This document shows, one piece after another, positions 50,953 to 63,720 of a stretch of 64,000 nucleotides of DNA (its first letter is position 1; the number at the start of each line of letters is the position of its first letter). The notes under the pieces are model-generated. The model was given only the letters and a program-made list of their open reading frames with translations, had not been told where the DNA came from and made no database searches. A program made the position numbers and the translations under genes. Source of the stretch: Otis tarda (Eukaryota > Chordata > Aves > Otidiformes > Otididae); the NCBI GenBank assembly GCA_026413225.1, contig CM048555.1:77507785-77571784 (forward strand), read 5' to 3'.

Positions 50953-52096
50953 TGTCGTAGTTCAGCCCTGATCAGGACCAAACTACGCAGTCTCTCTCTC
51001 ACTCCCCCCACCCTCCGAGAGAACAGGGAGAGAAAATATAAGGAAAAACGGCTCGAGGTTTGAGATAAGGACAGGGAGAAATCCTTAAAGTTACTGTCAC
51101 GGGCAAAACAGACTCGACTTGGGGAAAACTATTCATTTATTACTACAAACAGCAGGATAATGAGACAGAGAACAAGATAACCTCCCCCCACCCCTCCCTC
51201 TTCCCAAGCTTAACTTTATCTCTACTACCTTCCCCCCCCCGAGCGGCACAGGGGGGAAGAGGGAATGGGGGTTGCAGTCAGTTCATCATATGTTGTTTCA
51301 CGCCGCTGCTTCATGGTCGGGGGAAGAACTCCTCACATTCCTCCCCTGCTCCATCGTGGGGTCCCTCCCACGGGCCACAGTCCTTCGTGGAACTGCTCCG
51401 GCGTGGGTCATCTCTTCCACGGAGTACAGTCTCTCCAGAACGGCTGTCCCAGCGGGCCCTCCACGGGCCACAGCCGCCTTCAGGCATCCACCTCCCCCGG
51501 TGTGGGGTCCTTCACGGGCTCCAAGTGGATCTCTGCTCCTCCGTGGACCTCCATGGGCTGCAGGGGGACAACCCGCTCCACCATGGTCGTCACCACAGGC
51601 TGCAGCGGAATCTTGGCCAGGAGCCGCATTACTCCTCCCCCTCCTTTCTGAACTGACCTTGGTGTCTGCAGCCTTTCCTCACAACAGGGTGGTAGATGTC
51701 TCTCAGGATCTTTTTACATCTTATTCACTTCCCATCTCCTCTCCACTTCTTGCAGCTGGGCCGGGCCGAGTCGGGCCCAGTCGGCCGCCTGGCAAGAGGC
51801 CAGAGGGTGAGGCCTGCAAGGCCCAGGAGGCCTGCGCCTCCCCCTCTGCGCCTCTGCCCCCGCTCAGCTTCTTCACATCTTCTCTTCTCTCTTTTTTTTT
51901 CTCTGTTTTCCCCTTCTTAAATACGTTATCGCAGAGGCGTTATCACGGGACATTCTGCTACCAATCCGCTCGACCTTGGCCAGCAGCAGGTCTGCCCTAG
52001 GCCTGGCCGAGTCCACTGAACAAAGGGGAGCGACTTCTAGCAGTTTCCTGCAGAAGCTACCACCTTAGGCCCCCCCTCACTAACAAAACCATGACA
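50953..52096 (-). mobile_element. Solo LTR, probable ERVL-like avian endogenous retrovirus (copy 3)
   Basis: Starts TGTCGTAG and ends AACCATGACA on the plus strand, with the exact 5-bp duplication AGTAC on each side (50,948-50,952 and 52,097-52,101). Length and layout match copy 2: AATAAA in sense (plus-strand TTTATT, 51,136-51,141), a GC-rich degenerate repeat zone at about 51.3-51.85 kb, then TATA-like and CCAAT motifs. Orientation is again minus. Because its duplication differs from that of copy 2, the two are separate insertions and not the two ends of one provirus. Long open frames on both strands inside it follow from GC-rich, stop-poor sequence and are not called genes. Confidence 0.9.
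51916..51965 (-). promoter_or_regulatory. LTR promoter motifs (copy 3)
   Basis: Same arrangement as the other two copies: plus-strand CCAAT at 51,961-51,965 and CTTAAATA at 51,916-51,923, read on the minus strand as a CCAAT box then a TATA-like box. Confidence 0.55.
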
Positions 52097-52101
52097 AGTA
52101 C

Positions 52102-55100
52102 GCAAGAAAATCTTAGCCTAATGATTAGACATCTCATCTAGGAATTTTCAGGTTTCATTTCCTGACTTATTTGTAAACTTTATGCTGAACAAAAAAAAAA
52201 AATGAATGAATGCCTTAGAGCAGGCAACATAGCATCCATCTCGTGCCCAAGCTTCCTTACCATCTGGGTGCTAGAGGAAGTTCGTACAAGTCTAAATATC
52301 CCTTCTAGGCATGCATCCTCTGAAAGGTAAAGGATGCTTAGGAAAAGATTATAAAAAAAAAAGGGAAAGCACTGATAGGCAGAGGAGAAGAGTATTAAGT
52401 ATTTCCTTGCTCTCCTTCTGACCCTGTGACCTTCCCCTGACCTTCCTCCCTACACAGGGACCTAGGGTTAACAAAAGTAACAATTCTGTTGGAATAACCA
52501 AGAACACAGTTTCTTTGAGACGAACATGAATATTCATACCATGATAGATACACAATCGTCAAAGCCATCTTTAGTCTATCCATCCATCCCAGTTCAAGGC
52601 ATAGGGAATGCTATATTTAGTCTCCAGCTTCCCTGATACAGCATGTAGAGCAGCAGCAAAGAGGGAGAAGAAAAACTGGCTGTATTTAAATTCTAAAGGG
52701 ATGTATTACATAGTAATTCATGAATCTGCTGTAGCTAGTGCTGTTATCACTAATCTTCTGTTATTTGCAATGCTATGGTATGCACAGAAAAGCTCGATTC
52801 AGTTTTATATATGTAAATTGAACATCTAAAACCGCATATTTATCCTTATTATGCTGTGAAATGTTATGACACAAATGTGACAAATAACTTATTCTTAGGT
52901 AAAAGTGACCATCCATTTTACAAAATTCCCTGCAGACCACAAATGTCTTTCTATCCTGAGGAATTTCCTGACTCTCTGGTAGAATGAGTTGAATAGATTT
53001 TAAATATTTTAAAACATTTCTGAATAAGATAGCAGTGAGTCCAGTCTAGATCCTATTAACTCCACAGAGAAAAAAAGACTTTTTATCTTTATTTTTCTCT
53101 GTATTCATTTTGTTTGTTTGTTTTTTATTTTTTTTTTGCTACTTAAAGAAAGAATTGTCTTTCACAGAGATAAAAAGTCATTTGAGTTATAAGGCACCCT
53201 GATGTCTACCACATTCCACCTTTGTCCACCGATGGTCTCTCCAGCAACTGGCTCCCAGACCCCTTAGCCTACATGACAGCTACTCTAGCTTGCAATTTGC
53301 TAATGAATTACATGTGCAAGGGATTGGAAGTTGCATAGGGAAACACTTGCACACCTGGTGTCTCCTGTTGCTGACCTCTCAGACCTAGAGTCCCGTAGTA
53401 CCAACGTTTCTTCTCCAGTTGCTGACACGCACACACAAACAAAGTAGAGTCCCTCACGCAAGGCCAAGAGTTAGAAATGGATTTTAGTAAGAAGACAGGA
53501 CAGACTGTGGTGGTTAGGTAGAAGGCTTCATTAGACAGATGTACTCACCAGCAACTGTTTTAGATTCAGCTGGCTCCTTTCATACTCTTTCCCCTCTATT
53601 TTTACATCCTTGCACCTCTCGAATCTACATTGTTCCTTCTCTTTTCCACACCTCTGTATCTCCTCCTTATCCAGCCCTGGGAGGAACCAAGTCAAGTTGC
53701 TCTTTTTGCTCTGGTTGGGAAACCTCCAGCTGTCACCGTTCCTTCACTCCTTGCGAAAACCTTGTGTTTATGGTGATTAGCCCTTAATCACATAATCTAG
53801 CAGCAGATATCAAAAAGACAAAAGCAACAACCTAGTAGTAGACTGTCATACATAGTCTGGGAAATACCTATCTATTGATGTACATTTACCTGTGCTGAAC
53901 AATAAATCTGGAGGTTTTAAGTGTCCCCAAGGTGTAATTAGGAAAAAAACATTTTGTAATATTTCATCTGCTCTCATCTTTCTTTATGCATTTTATATTA
54001 GCACACAAGCATTTCCTTCAAAATTAAAAATCAAACAGCAAAAAAGAAGATAAAAAATATATGTAGGAAAAAATGTAATGGCTAATATATCCTTTGAACT
54101 TCTTTTCCATTTAGTGATCATGATTAATTGATGTCTTATGAGCTGACCATCAGATGATTTTTAAATAATCACTGAGCTTATCTCATGTTGTTTGGAATTC
54201 AGCTAAATTTTCTTATACCTGATGAAGTCATTGATCCTACACTACCATCTCCAACCCTGTGAAATGCCAGGCCTGCTTTTTTTTGCTGTCTCTTTCCATG
54301 TGCCAGTTAACAACCAGTTTTCATTTGGTTGCAAGCTATTTATTTCTGATGGTTCGTTGCATTTTGTAGAACACAGGCTCAGACCCTCAGCTTGTGTAAA
54401 TGGGCACAGCTCCGGCAGAGCCGAGGAATACACTGATGTCAATGGTTTTAGGCTTCTTTCTACCTAGTGAGAATACGACCAAGAGATGTTAGCGTATTTT
54501 TTTCATGGAGAATAACAGTGATCCAGTAAAAAATCAGAAGATACTGGCATTTTTCTTCCCCATACTGTTCTTCACTATGTTTCCTGGAAATTGTCTGTCT
54601 ACCACCTCAGTGAATCCGGAATGTTACTAGCGTATATATAATCTATATTCTATTCGGCTTCTGTATCAATTTCTCCTCTTAGTTGCACAGATTTACATGA
54701 TAAATAATTATACAGACATAGTGATCTACACTGTGTAACCAGGAGAATTGATCAGAATATTTTTTAAAAATTGAAGAAAAAAGGTAAAAATCAATAAATA
54801 CCATAATAATAAAATGACAAAACTCTGATACTTGTTTGAAAACTATTGCTGCTTAAATTAAGGAAGTAGACCAGTAATCACGAGTTTACAGTGTGAAAAA
54901 CAAGCAAATTAAAACTGTAAAATTAAAGAACTTCCTCCATGCTGAAAGACCAAGACAAAAGTATTTGCACTTTAACATGTTCTTGTGGGAGAAATGTGTG
55001 ACATAAGCGACACAAATAGCCTTTTTGGAAATCAGGAGAACACAGAGGAGTGAGGGAAGTCCTTGGAGTATAGGCATTTGAAATATGCATTGCCTGTAAT

Positions 55101-57145
55101 GATTTATTTGTAGCTTGTCTCTCTCACGTCTGATCTGTCTTTCTTCTCTCTGAGGTCTTTTCTTTTTCTGCTGTACTTGCAGCTTTTTTTATTGTTTGGA
55201 TATTCCACGACATATCTGACCTTTAGAATAATTCATTTATTTTGAAGGTTGCACTGTATTTGTCATAATATGTATGAAGCATTTAACATTTAAAATAATT
55301 TTTTCCTTTTGATGCCTGGCAGTAAATTAAAAAAAAAAACCAAAACAAACCCTCTGGTTATGTTTGATGTAATTATTTTTTATTTCTAAATATGTCAAGT
55401 CTAGACGATGTAGAAAGAACGCCAGTATGCAGTTGTACAACTCTCAGTAGTGTTTCCAAGAGGCACGTTGAATTTTTTTTAAATCATCTCACAAAAGTCC
55501 CTGTATTCTTACCTGTTAACTCTGTTCTGCATACTTATTTCATATGGGATTCATATTTTTCTTGATCCTGGTAAACTATGAGTTTTACTTCTAAACCTGC
55601 TTTTTGGATTCGAACAGTACTGAGAAACATGGGATATAAATATGGTCTACTGCAAAGACCTACAATCTAAGTATAAAAATGTTGATTCAGCCTGAACTCA
55701 GGTGTACAGGGGAATACAAAAAGGCAATGAAATGTGAGTTGGCATAGTAATTGATAATCTCAGCACATTTTGCAAAGATCTGAAATAATTCTTTTCCAAA
55801 GGTCCACCAACGAAGGAATGAGTTTATTCCAGAAATGAGCTATCTTCCTTGACATCATGACATCTCCAACAATTTCAACACCAATCTCACAAGCTTTACA
55901 ACTCAACACATCACTGAAATATCAACCTAGTTTTGAGGCTTTTTCTGGGTTTTTCTTTTCCAGGATGAATCCTAGGACTCATTCCTCTCATAGAGATGCC
56001 AAATGATGTTAGCAGAAAATAGAGGTCTGCTACCCCAAGGGCTCTCAGTCATGAACCATCATGGAGTGCAGTCATTTTAGAACAACATAACAGGAATAAT
56101 TCTGATGCTCTTCTACTTCTTAGTACTAACTTGTCTTGAAATGAGAAAATATACTTTTTCATGGTCCCACGGAATTCCCCGATTACAATAAGTGAGGAGA
56201 CTGACTCAGCAGAATTAGACAGTGGATTCATAGTTTTTTCTAGTGCTATCAATTGACTTCAGTGCTTAGTGAACAGTAGAGTTAGGCTGGAACCAGTTTT
56301 AGTGGTTATCCAGACCCTATGCCTAATGGCTGAGAAAGCAGCACCAATGATTGCCAAACCAGGTAGGTTTTTTTTCACCTCACATCTTATCACAACTCCT
56401 TTTTACTTGAAAACATACACACTGATGTATGCTAAATTCTTGTCAGTAGCCACTTAGACTACTTGAAAGAACTGCAAAGGTTGGAGAAGGTAGAACCTTT
56501 GAGACCATTTCTCTTGTAGTGAATCTCTAAGAGTAGGGTGGTATCCATAGGTCAGAATATTCAGGTTAGGTTTGTTGTCCTGAATTAGTAGAAAAGGTAG
56601 AGATTTGATTGAAAACAGCTGAATACACCTTTGAAACCTACTGAAATTTTTCCCTATTTAGTACATTTCTCAAGTAAATATATCCCTTATATATTTATCA
56701 GATCACTCCAAGGGAATATGTTTTCCCATTTTAAACAAACGTGAAGTTTTTTATATCCTAGTACTGAAGATGTTTGCATTAATCCACAGAAGAATGTAAT
56801 TTACATAGGTTTGTATACTCTGGTGACAACATAATTTGTCAGCTTGTACTGGAAGGAGGTCTGGAAAGAACTGAAAATTGTGGTCAGCAGCAGGAAAAAA
56901 AAAGAGGAAGAAAAACTCAATAATTTTGACAGTATTGTTACCAATTCCAGTGGTATTGGACAATGACAACTTATTGAATGAAAAATAGGCTACTTTTATT
57001 AACAATATCTCCATAGCTTTGTAATTGAAGTAATGATCATTTCAACTAGAAGACCAAGTAGCTAAGTCAATGTAGTTGGGAGAAACATGTTAAAAAATGA
57101 TACAGTTCATAAATAAGAGATTTCATACTTCGTGTCTATGTCAAA
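52102..57145. other. AT-rich non-coding DNA; one block of mixed composition
   Basis: No recognisable coding frame. The interval 53.19-53.80 kb is less AT-rich and includes a near-repeat (CTCCTGTTGCTGACCTC / CTCCAGTTGCTGACACG). It may be an old, worn retroelement, but I see no paired ends or target duplication. A T-rich run lies near 53.13 kb. Confidence 0.4.
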
Positions 57146-57810
57146 ATCATAGAATCATAGAATCATAGAATGGTTAGAGTTAGAAGGAACCTTCGAAGGT
57201 CATCTAGTTCAACACCCCTGCAAGGAGCAGGGACATCCCCGACTAGATCAGGTTGCTCAGAGTCTCATCCAGCCTGGACTTGAACGTCTCCAGGGATGGG
57301 GCATCCACCACCTCTCTGGGCAACCCGCAGTGTAAAAAATTTTTTCCTAATATCCAATCTAAATCTACCTCCCTCTATTTTAAAACCATTACCCCTCATC
57401 CTATCACAACAGGCCCTACTGAACAGCCTCTCCCCATCTTTCTTGTAGGCCCCCTTGAGGTACTGGAAGACTGCTATCAGGTCTCCCTGGAGCTTCCTCT
57501 TCTCCGGGCTGAACAGCCCCAACTCTTTCAGCCTGTCCTCATAAGAAAGGTGCTCCAGCCCTCTTATCATCTTCGTGGCCCTCCTCTGGACCTTCTCCAA
57601 CTGGTCTATGTCCTTCTTATGTTGGGGGCTCCAGAACTGGACACAGTACTCCAGGTGGGGTCTCACCAGGGCAGAGTAGAGGGGCAGAATCACCTCCCTC
57701 GACCTGCTGGCCACACTCCTCTTGATGCAGCCCAGGATGCGGTTGGCCTTCTGGGCCACAAGAGCACATTGCCGGCTCATGTTGAGCTTCTTGTCCACCA
57801 GCACTCCCAA
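57146..57810 (-). mobile_element. CR1 LINE 3' end with open pol C-terminus
   Basis: The plus strand begins with three ATCATAGA-type units (reverse complement of the ATTCTATG tail) and runs through the CR1 3' region into pol. On the minus strand a frame is open from about 57,815 down to 57,265. It translates to the end of the CR1 ORF2 protein, with landmarks [39 protein letters not shown] and [20 protein letters not shown], ending GDVQVQAG. This is the thumb and C-terminal part after the reverse transcriptase; the endonuclease, the catalytic YxDD motif and ORF1 are absent. The truncation point is near 57,810, where the match to CR1 pol stops, although the same frame stays open by chance to 57,939. 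The near-intact frame suggests a young copy for this window. I saw no clear target duplication, which is usual for CR1. Confidence 0.93.
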
Positions 57811-58739
57811 AATATAAACTTGGATGGCCCAGTCTTGCAGCTTGAAATACATTTTCTTGAGGTACTCTTTAACAGCACTCTCACTTGAATGTCTCTGCAT
57901 GTCTAGATGTAGTGGCTTGTTATCATTTTTGAAAGTCATACCTTTACATTTTCAAGTTTTGTATGTGTAAAGAAAACCAGCTCTTTCCTCAGGCATATTT
58001 TTCTACTTCTACAAAGCTAGACAGATCTTGGTAATATAATTTAATATTCTGTCAAGTTTAATATAACATAAACTCCAAATTCAAAAGTCCAAACAGTAGA
58101 ATAGAAGATAAAATAGGAAACTATGAAAAGCAAACTAATACTTTGATTGAACAAAAAGAGTAATCGTATCCTTAATTGTAAGCATGCTCATAATTTCACC
58201 CTCAGTCAAATATAAGTATTGAACAAGACCTTTCATAAACTGTATTAAACAAACACTCTGTGCTCTGGCCTACTTTAATCAAGCTCTGTAAAACAGCCAT
58301 GAAACAGTAACTCCCTCTAAAAGGAGGCAAAAGCAAAGCACTGTCTGTGTTCTGGAGTATAAAGAGAATTAGGAGGCCATATTATCAACTGCTGTAACCA
58401 AAATTGGAAGATACATGAAGGAATCTAGATGAGATTAGCTCAGCCAAACTCAAGGAATACTTATTCACTCTCAGAGCAATAAACATTTGAGACAGCTTAC
58501 CTCGTGAGTTTTTCACTTTACAACTAAGTGAATGTTAAGCCAGAAAATCAGAAACATTTACTCCTACTCTGGGGAGAGCTGTGCCCTTGAGGATGGCTGA
58601 GTTCTCCATGACCTTTATTAATCTCCTGATTTTATTGTTTTCTTCTCTAGGTTTCTAAATCACATTTTCAGCAAACTAAAGGCCCTCTCAACTGAAAAAG
58701 AACCCAAATCTCTTACAGTTTTATGCAGTTACAACAGTG

Positions 58740-59160
58740 TTTGTATTTATCATTGGGAAAGTGAAAAGCACAAGTAAAAATATGCACAGAATTTGAAAGA
58801 GCAAATTAAAATTAAACGGACATTGCATGAACAACAATTATTTTCAGTGTTATTATTTTATTAATCAGTAATTAAGAATATTGTTATAATCGCAAATGTA
58901 ATAATTCAGAAGACAAACTATCTAAATATTTTAAGTAACAAAATTTTTCCACACAGACATTAGAAATAGGACATTCTGAGCTGCACTTATTTTTATAACT
59001 TTTCATAAAGGAATTATGCTGCAGCTTCCATTTGGGCCAATGAAACTTTTATGTATGGAATTTCTAGTATGTAATGATCAAAATTTGATCTACATTAAAT
59101 CAGAAATTAAAACATTTCCATTCACTTTATGAGTCTGATCTGAATTATATGGAATTTCCT
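58740..59160. other. Candidate conserved non-coding element
   Basis: AT-rich, complex, repeat-free sequence with clustered SOX-like (AACAAT) and homeodomain-like words: GAACAACAATTATT near 58,829 and ATTAATCAGTAATTAAG near 58,859. The call rests on texture alone. Confidence 0.25.
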
Positions 59161-60232
59161 TACTGACTCCTTTAGTTTGTCCTCTGGCTGTATCTGATGG
59201 GATCTACTCTGGCTGGATCCTAAGGTGCAGGATCTTCATTTGAACCTGTCCAGCTAAGTTGTTTACTTCTTGATTCTCAGTCAGGGGTGAATACCATCCA
59301 GTTGTTGGTTGCTCCAATCTTCTAAAACATTTCAAGAGTATTTAGGGAAAACCCTGCCTGAATGGTTGCCTGAGCTGTTTTACCATGGTGAGAAAAGCAA
59401 CCAAGAGAGGAGGCAAAGAATATTGTCTCAAACACCATTTCCTCCAGGACAAAAGAGCAGTTATTAAGACCTAGAAGCTCAGACATCTCTATTTCCTTTC
59501 AGTGTCCTACAAGGAAAATGGGATCTGATCCCTACCCCTTCAGTGCTTCCCCAGAGAAACTAGGGAAGAGATAAAATGGGTAGAGTCTTTTTTCACCTCT
59601 GAAAGCATTGCAAATAATGGGTCTGGAGGGGGAAAGAGTGAGCAGATGTTCCCAAGAGTTATATCTCAAATTCTTCACTCCAGGAGATGAGAGCCAATAA
59701 AGAATTTGCAGGAAGACCCGAAATCAAGGGAGTTCTGCAAATGCAATAGCATTATTTTGTTGTTTGTTTAGGTTTATTTTAAGTAAGAGTATCCTGCAGT
59801 TCTCTTGACTAGAAGCAACCTCAGAAGATAAGTTCAGGAAAGGAAAGTAACCCATCTTCTATTTCTTAAGAAATCAGTCACAGATTAAGAGTCTTGGTGT
59901 GGGGACTCCCATGAGACATTTAGAGCTGATTATTTTAAGAGAGGAGAAAGAACTGTGACTGTAGTCCATCTGGAAGCAAACCTTCACGAGTTTCTCAAAA
60001 TAATAAGGAATACTATTCCAGGAACTCACAGATAGTTTAGGATTGATTTATCTGTTTTATTCAGCAAGTAAAATTCTAACTATGCACATGCATGCTTACT
60101 TGAGATTGTGTTTAATATTCACAAACAATTTAGATGAGGATTCTTTCCCATTTTGTTGGTTACAGTTTTACTGAGCGGGAAATGAGAGCTGTGCTCTTAC
60201 CAGGACTGAATCTCACCTTGTTCAGAGGCCAT

Positions 60233-60250
60233 CAGTGTGATATCACACTG
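60233..60250. repeat. Perfect 18-bp palindrome
   Basis: CAGTGTGATATCACACTG equals its own reverse complement with no spacer. The flanking bases do not extend it. Confidence 0.9.
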
Positions 60251-60399
60251 CAAAGTCAGGGTGCTGGGTGGCGAGGAAAAGTTATTGAAAAAAATTCATC
60301 CACTCCAAAAAAAAAAAGAGCAAACAAAACTCCATCTTTCATAAGGATAAAGAGAGCATTGTTCTGTTTCAGCCCATCATACTCCAACATGTTATAAAT

Positions 60400-61340
60400 G
60401 AAGTAATTTGTAATGTAATCTGAAGTGCTACTCCATTTATGGTAATTTGTCTCTCAGAATATATTACAGCGAGTGTTCCTTATTGGATTAAATCTTGCCT
60501 TTCAATCAAAAACAGATGCAGCTGTTCATGTAAGGTGAATAGCATCTGTATATAAACAAAACACATTAGGTTCATGACCATCTCTGTAATTCCTCCGACA
60601 TCAATGTATCTTTATTTCATAGTCATACCTGGACTCATAATACCTTTTCTCCTTCCTTTTTTTTTAGAGTAGTCATATGTAATAGTTGTCTAGCTACTCT
60701 TGAAATAATCATTATCACCCTCTCCCAAATATTTTCGCGCCAGGGCCTTTTGCTGATAGGCTCCAATCAGTTATAAATCCCATTAGTGGTGATTGTGTTT
60801 GTGAGCAGAAATTTAGAATATCATTATAGCAGACAGCTAGGGCATTTACACTTTAAAGCAAGTTATATATTATAACAAAAGCAGCATAAATTGGAATTGA
60901 TTTCATTAGAGAAATTTAACACCAGAAAAATAATGGCACTGATTTTTCTTCAGGGACACTATTGCATTACAGTGTTGCTTCACTAAATTAAAAATGTTAT
61001 CAAGTTGGCAGTAAATTCTGTAATGCATTACTGTGCAAAATATAAAGTCTGTTTAATGGCTGAGAGCACATACATAACAATGGAAACATATAAGACAAAG
61101 TGTTGACTTTTTTTAAAAAAAACCCTCTAATTCCAGGAAACTTTGAGAGCAAAGAGTATTATAGGAAAGAAAAAAAAAAACATTTTGTGAGTAATTTAAT
61201 GATCCAGTAGCATTGCTGCTGCTGCATTTATCTTTTACTGTTACTGGAATTGTTTATTGATTGGAATATCAAAACCGCTAGAGCATTCATGTACCAGACT
61301 ATAAATATTTGTAATTTTATCAAATGAGATGCTTCACTCA
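60400..61340. other. Candidate conserved non-coding element
   Basis: Repeat-poor, complex AT-rich sequence with varied transcription-factor-like words, including adjoining E-boxes CAGATG and CAGCTG (60,513-60,524). It also contains the motif cluster at 60.73 kb. Conservation is inferred and was not tested. Confidence 0.25.
60732..60777 (+). promoter_or_regulatory. E2F-like, CCAAT and TATA-like words in a cluster
   Basis: TTTTCGCGCC (60,732-60,741) fits the E2F consensus and holds two CpGs in a CpG-poor desert. CCAAT (60,763-60,767) and TATAAA (60,772-60,777) follow. The CCAAT-to-TATA gap is far shorter than in a standard promoter, so function is doubtful. Confidence 0.25.
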
Positions 61341-63682
61341 AATGTTTAAATTGTTCTTTTTTTTTTTTTTTTGAGTAGTGAGGAACTGCTAAGATTATTA
61401 TGGAGCTCTCAAAATCCTCAGTGCTAGTTTGGAGAGAAAATAGTGATTGATATATTAGATTTAGTTGAAGGTGAAAATCTTTTTGACAGGTTCCTATTCT
61501 CCTTCATTGGATGAGCAGTACAGTGAGATCAGATGCCTGTCAACAACTATCTTAATGATATATCTTTACATGAGTACCAGGAACATATAGTGGAGTGTCT
61601 CCTTCTTATAAAATTCTTCCTTAGAAAGTGAAATATAAATACTAATACGTGCCAAAAATATGACATTACATTTGTGGTGGAATCCATCCTATCTGAAGTG
61701 ACCATATTCCTTTTTATTGATGAGATTCAGAGACATTCTTAGCTTCTAGCCACCCAGGTGAAGATCAGTAAATTCAATTTAGACACCTAAATAAAAGATA
61801 ACTGAGAAGAACTAAGATGTGCTTAGATTATCCGTTTGGCTTCCATTTGCCATCTGAGAAGGTTAGAGGCCTCATGTCTTGTGTTGCATCTGCCAGAGAC
61901 ATATCTCAAAAACCCTGGGTCGTCTCAGATGCTAAAAGACACCTGTGTCTAGTCACCTGAATTGCTTGTTACATACACAACATGAGACAGTCTTGCATTC
62001 CATCACCATATTCTCTTTTTCTATTTAGCATTATGTATTCGTAAGGTTACCTGGCCACAGTTCAGATGAAGGAGATTTTTTTGCTTGCATTCCCAGTTGG
62101 CAGTCTGGGAAGAGGAAAGAGGAGGTTACACTGTGATTTGACTTTTAAGGGGTGTAGGAATAGGGAAAATGTGCTGCTGAGAGGGGATAAAAGCACCAAC
62201 TATCTAACAAAGGAAAACAGAAAGTGATAGGGATGATATATAGTGAAGTCCAGAAGTTTGGTGGTGAGATCTTAGGTTCAGAAAAATGAGAGATTTTTTT
62301 TTTTTTTTCTTGAGAAACAACTGCCCCAGGAGCTATGGAACTGATGAAGGCTCGTTTTCTTTTCATCTCTACATCCAGACAACCCCCCTGCTCAACTCCA
62401 TCCCCTCGTCACACTCTCCAGAACCCCAACACCCCTATATTAGCTCTCAGCTCTTCCTCAAGCTATCCTTTGCACTCCAATGCAAACTTCTAGAGAAAAA
62501 GCTGTGAAAGAACCTATGTGTGTAAGAAGGAGTTGAAACTACAAACAAACACACCAACTGATTAGTCAAGCATAATAGGCGAGATCTGTTCTCAACTTGC
62601 TTTTCCCTCAACAGAGGAGTTAATGCTAAATTCATATCAATTTTCTTAAAATTTTTCAAAATGTATAGTGACTTAACAATTTTAAAAAATAATGATTGGA
62701 AATTGGAGAATACACTTAATATTTACAAGAAACTCTCTGGAAGTGGACAGACATAATAGGTCCTGCCAGCATTTTTCCCTTGCAAACCTGGCTTAAAATG
62801 ATGTCATATTATATATATTTCATGAGAGAGTAAATTAAAATAGCAGATACAAATTCAGTATTATAAAGTTAGAATATTTGGATTTGTTAGGACTTTGTCT
62901 AACTCCAATACTGAAATTTTTAAAAATTATTTAAGTTCTGGATACTTGACTTTCTAACTTGGTTTTTCTTTATCCGTATGTCTTCTGAATAATATGTCTA
63001 TGTAAAAGCACATTGGCTAGAGGAAGAAAACAGTGGCAAATAGAATTGTTTGCAAAAAATGAAAATAGGAAACTCTTTCAATGTTTTACTATTATCAAGG
63101 CAGCTGATCCTACAGTTTGTTGCCATGAAGCACTTTAAGTACTAAGTATGCACTTATCTTTAAGCACATGAATAGTCCCAGAGGAGACTTTTTTGTTCTT
63201 TGATTATTTGGGGTTTTTTTCTGGATTAAAGTCACAATTAAGAACATTTTACAGCCTTGAGCTCTGAATTAGTATACCTATTGCGGGGAGGAGGGTGGCA
63301 ATAAACAGATACTCCAGTCAGGGGAATTAGAATAAATCTCTAAACATAATTTAGTTCATTTCCTAGTGCTGCTATAAGTAAATAAAAAGAGCAATAGAAA
63401 AAGAAGAAAGAAAAGGAAAAAAAAAAAAAGAGAAAGGATCTCAGAGCACTCCCCTCTAGAGGGCACTGCATGAAACAGAAGGAAAAGAGCTCCTGGACAG
63501 TCAACCCACTGTTACATCTAAGTTTTCCCATGTTTCCTATATAGCCTCCTTTCAAATCAGTCGGTAGATTAGATAAGGAAATCAGGCTCTTTTTGTAACC
63601 CCTGCCATGCTGTGAGGGCAAGGGTTCACAAACATGCGGGAACTGTGTTGAGACATTGAGCTTCTTTTTCTCTTATATGCAC

Positions 63683-63720
63683 ACAAACTTGCAAAATTTA
63701 TACAAACTTGCAAAATTCAG
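63683..63720 (+). repeat. 19-bp tandem duplication, two copies
   Basis: ACAAACTTGCAAAATTTAT is followed directly by ACAAACTTGCAAAATTCAG, with mismatches only at the end of the unit. Confidence 0.85.

Noticed and set aside
42681-52096. Copies 2 and 3 as the two LTRs of one provirus with a 7-kb interior
   Set aside because: They share orientation and the spacing is provirus-like, but each has its own matching 5-bp duplication, and the DNA between them holds a CR1 tail, a LINE remnant and desert sequence with no viral genes.
57253-57888. Plus-strand 211-codon frame over the CR1
   Set aside because: It is the antisense of the recognisable CR1 pol frame and shows only its reverse-strand shadow.
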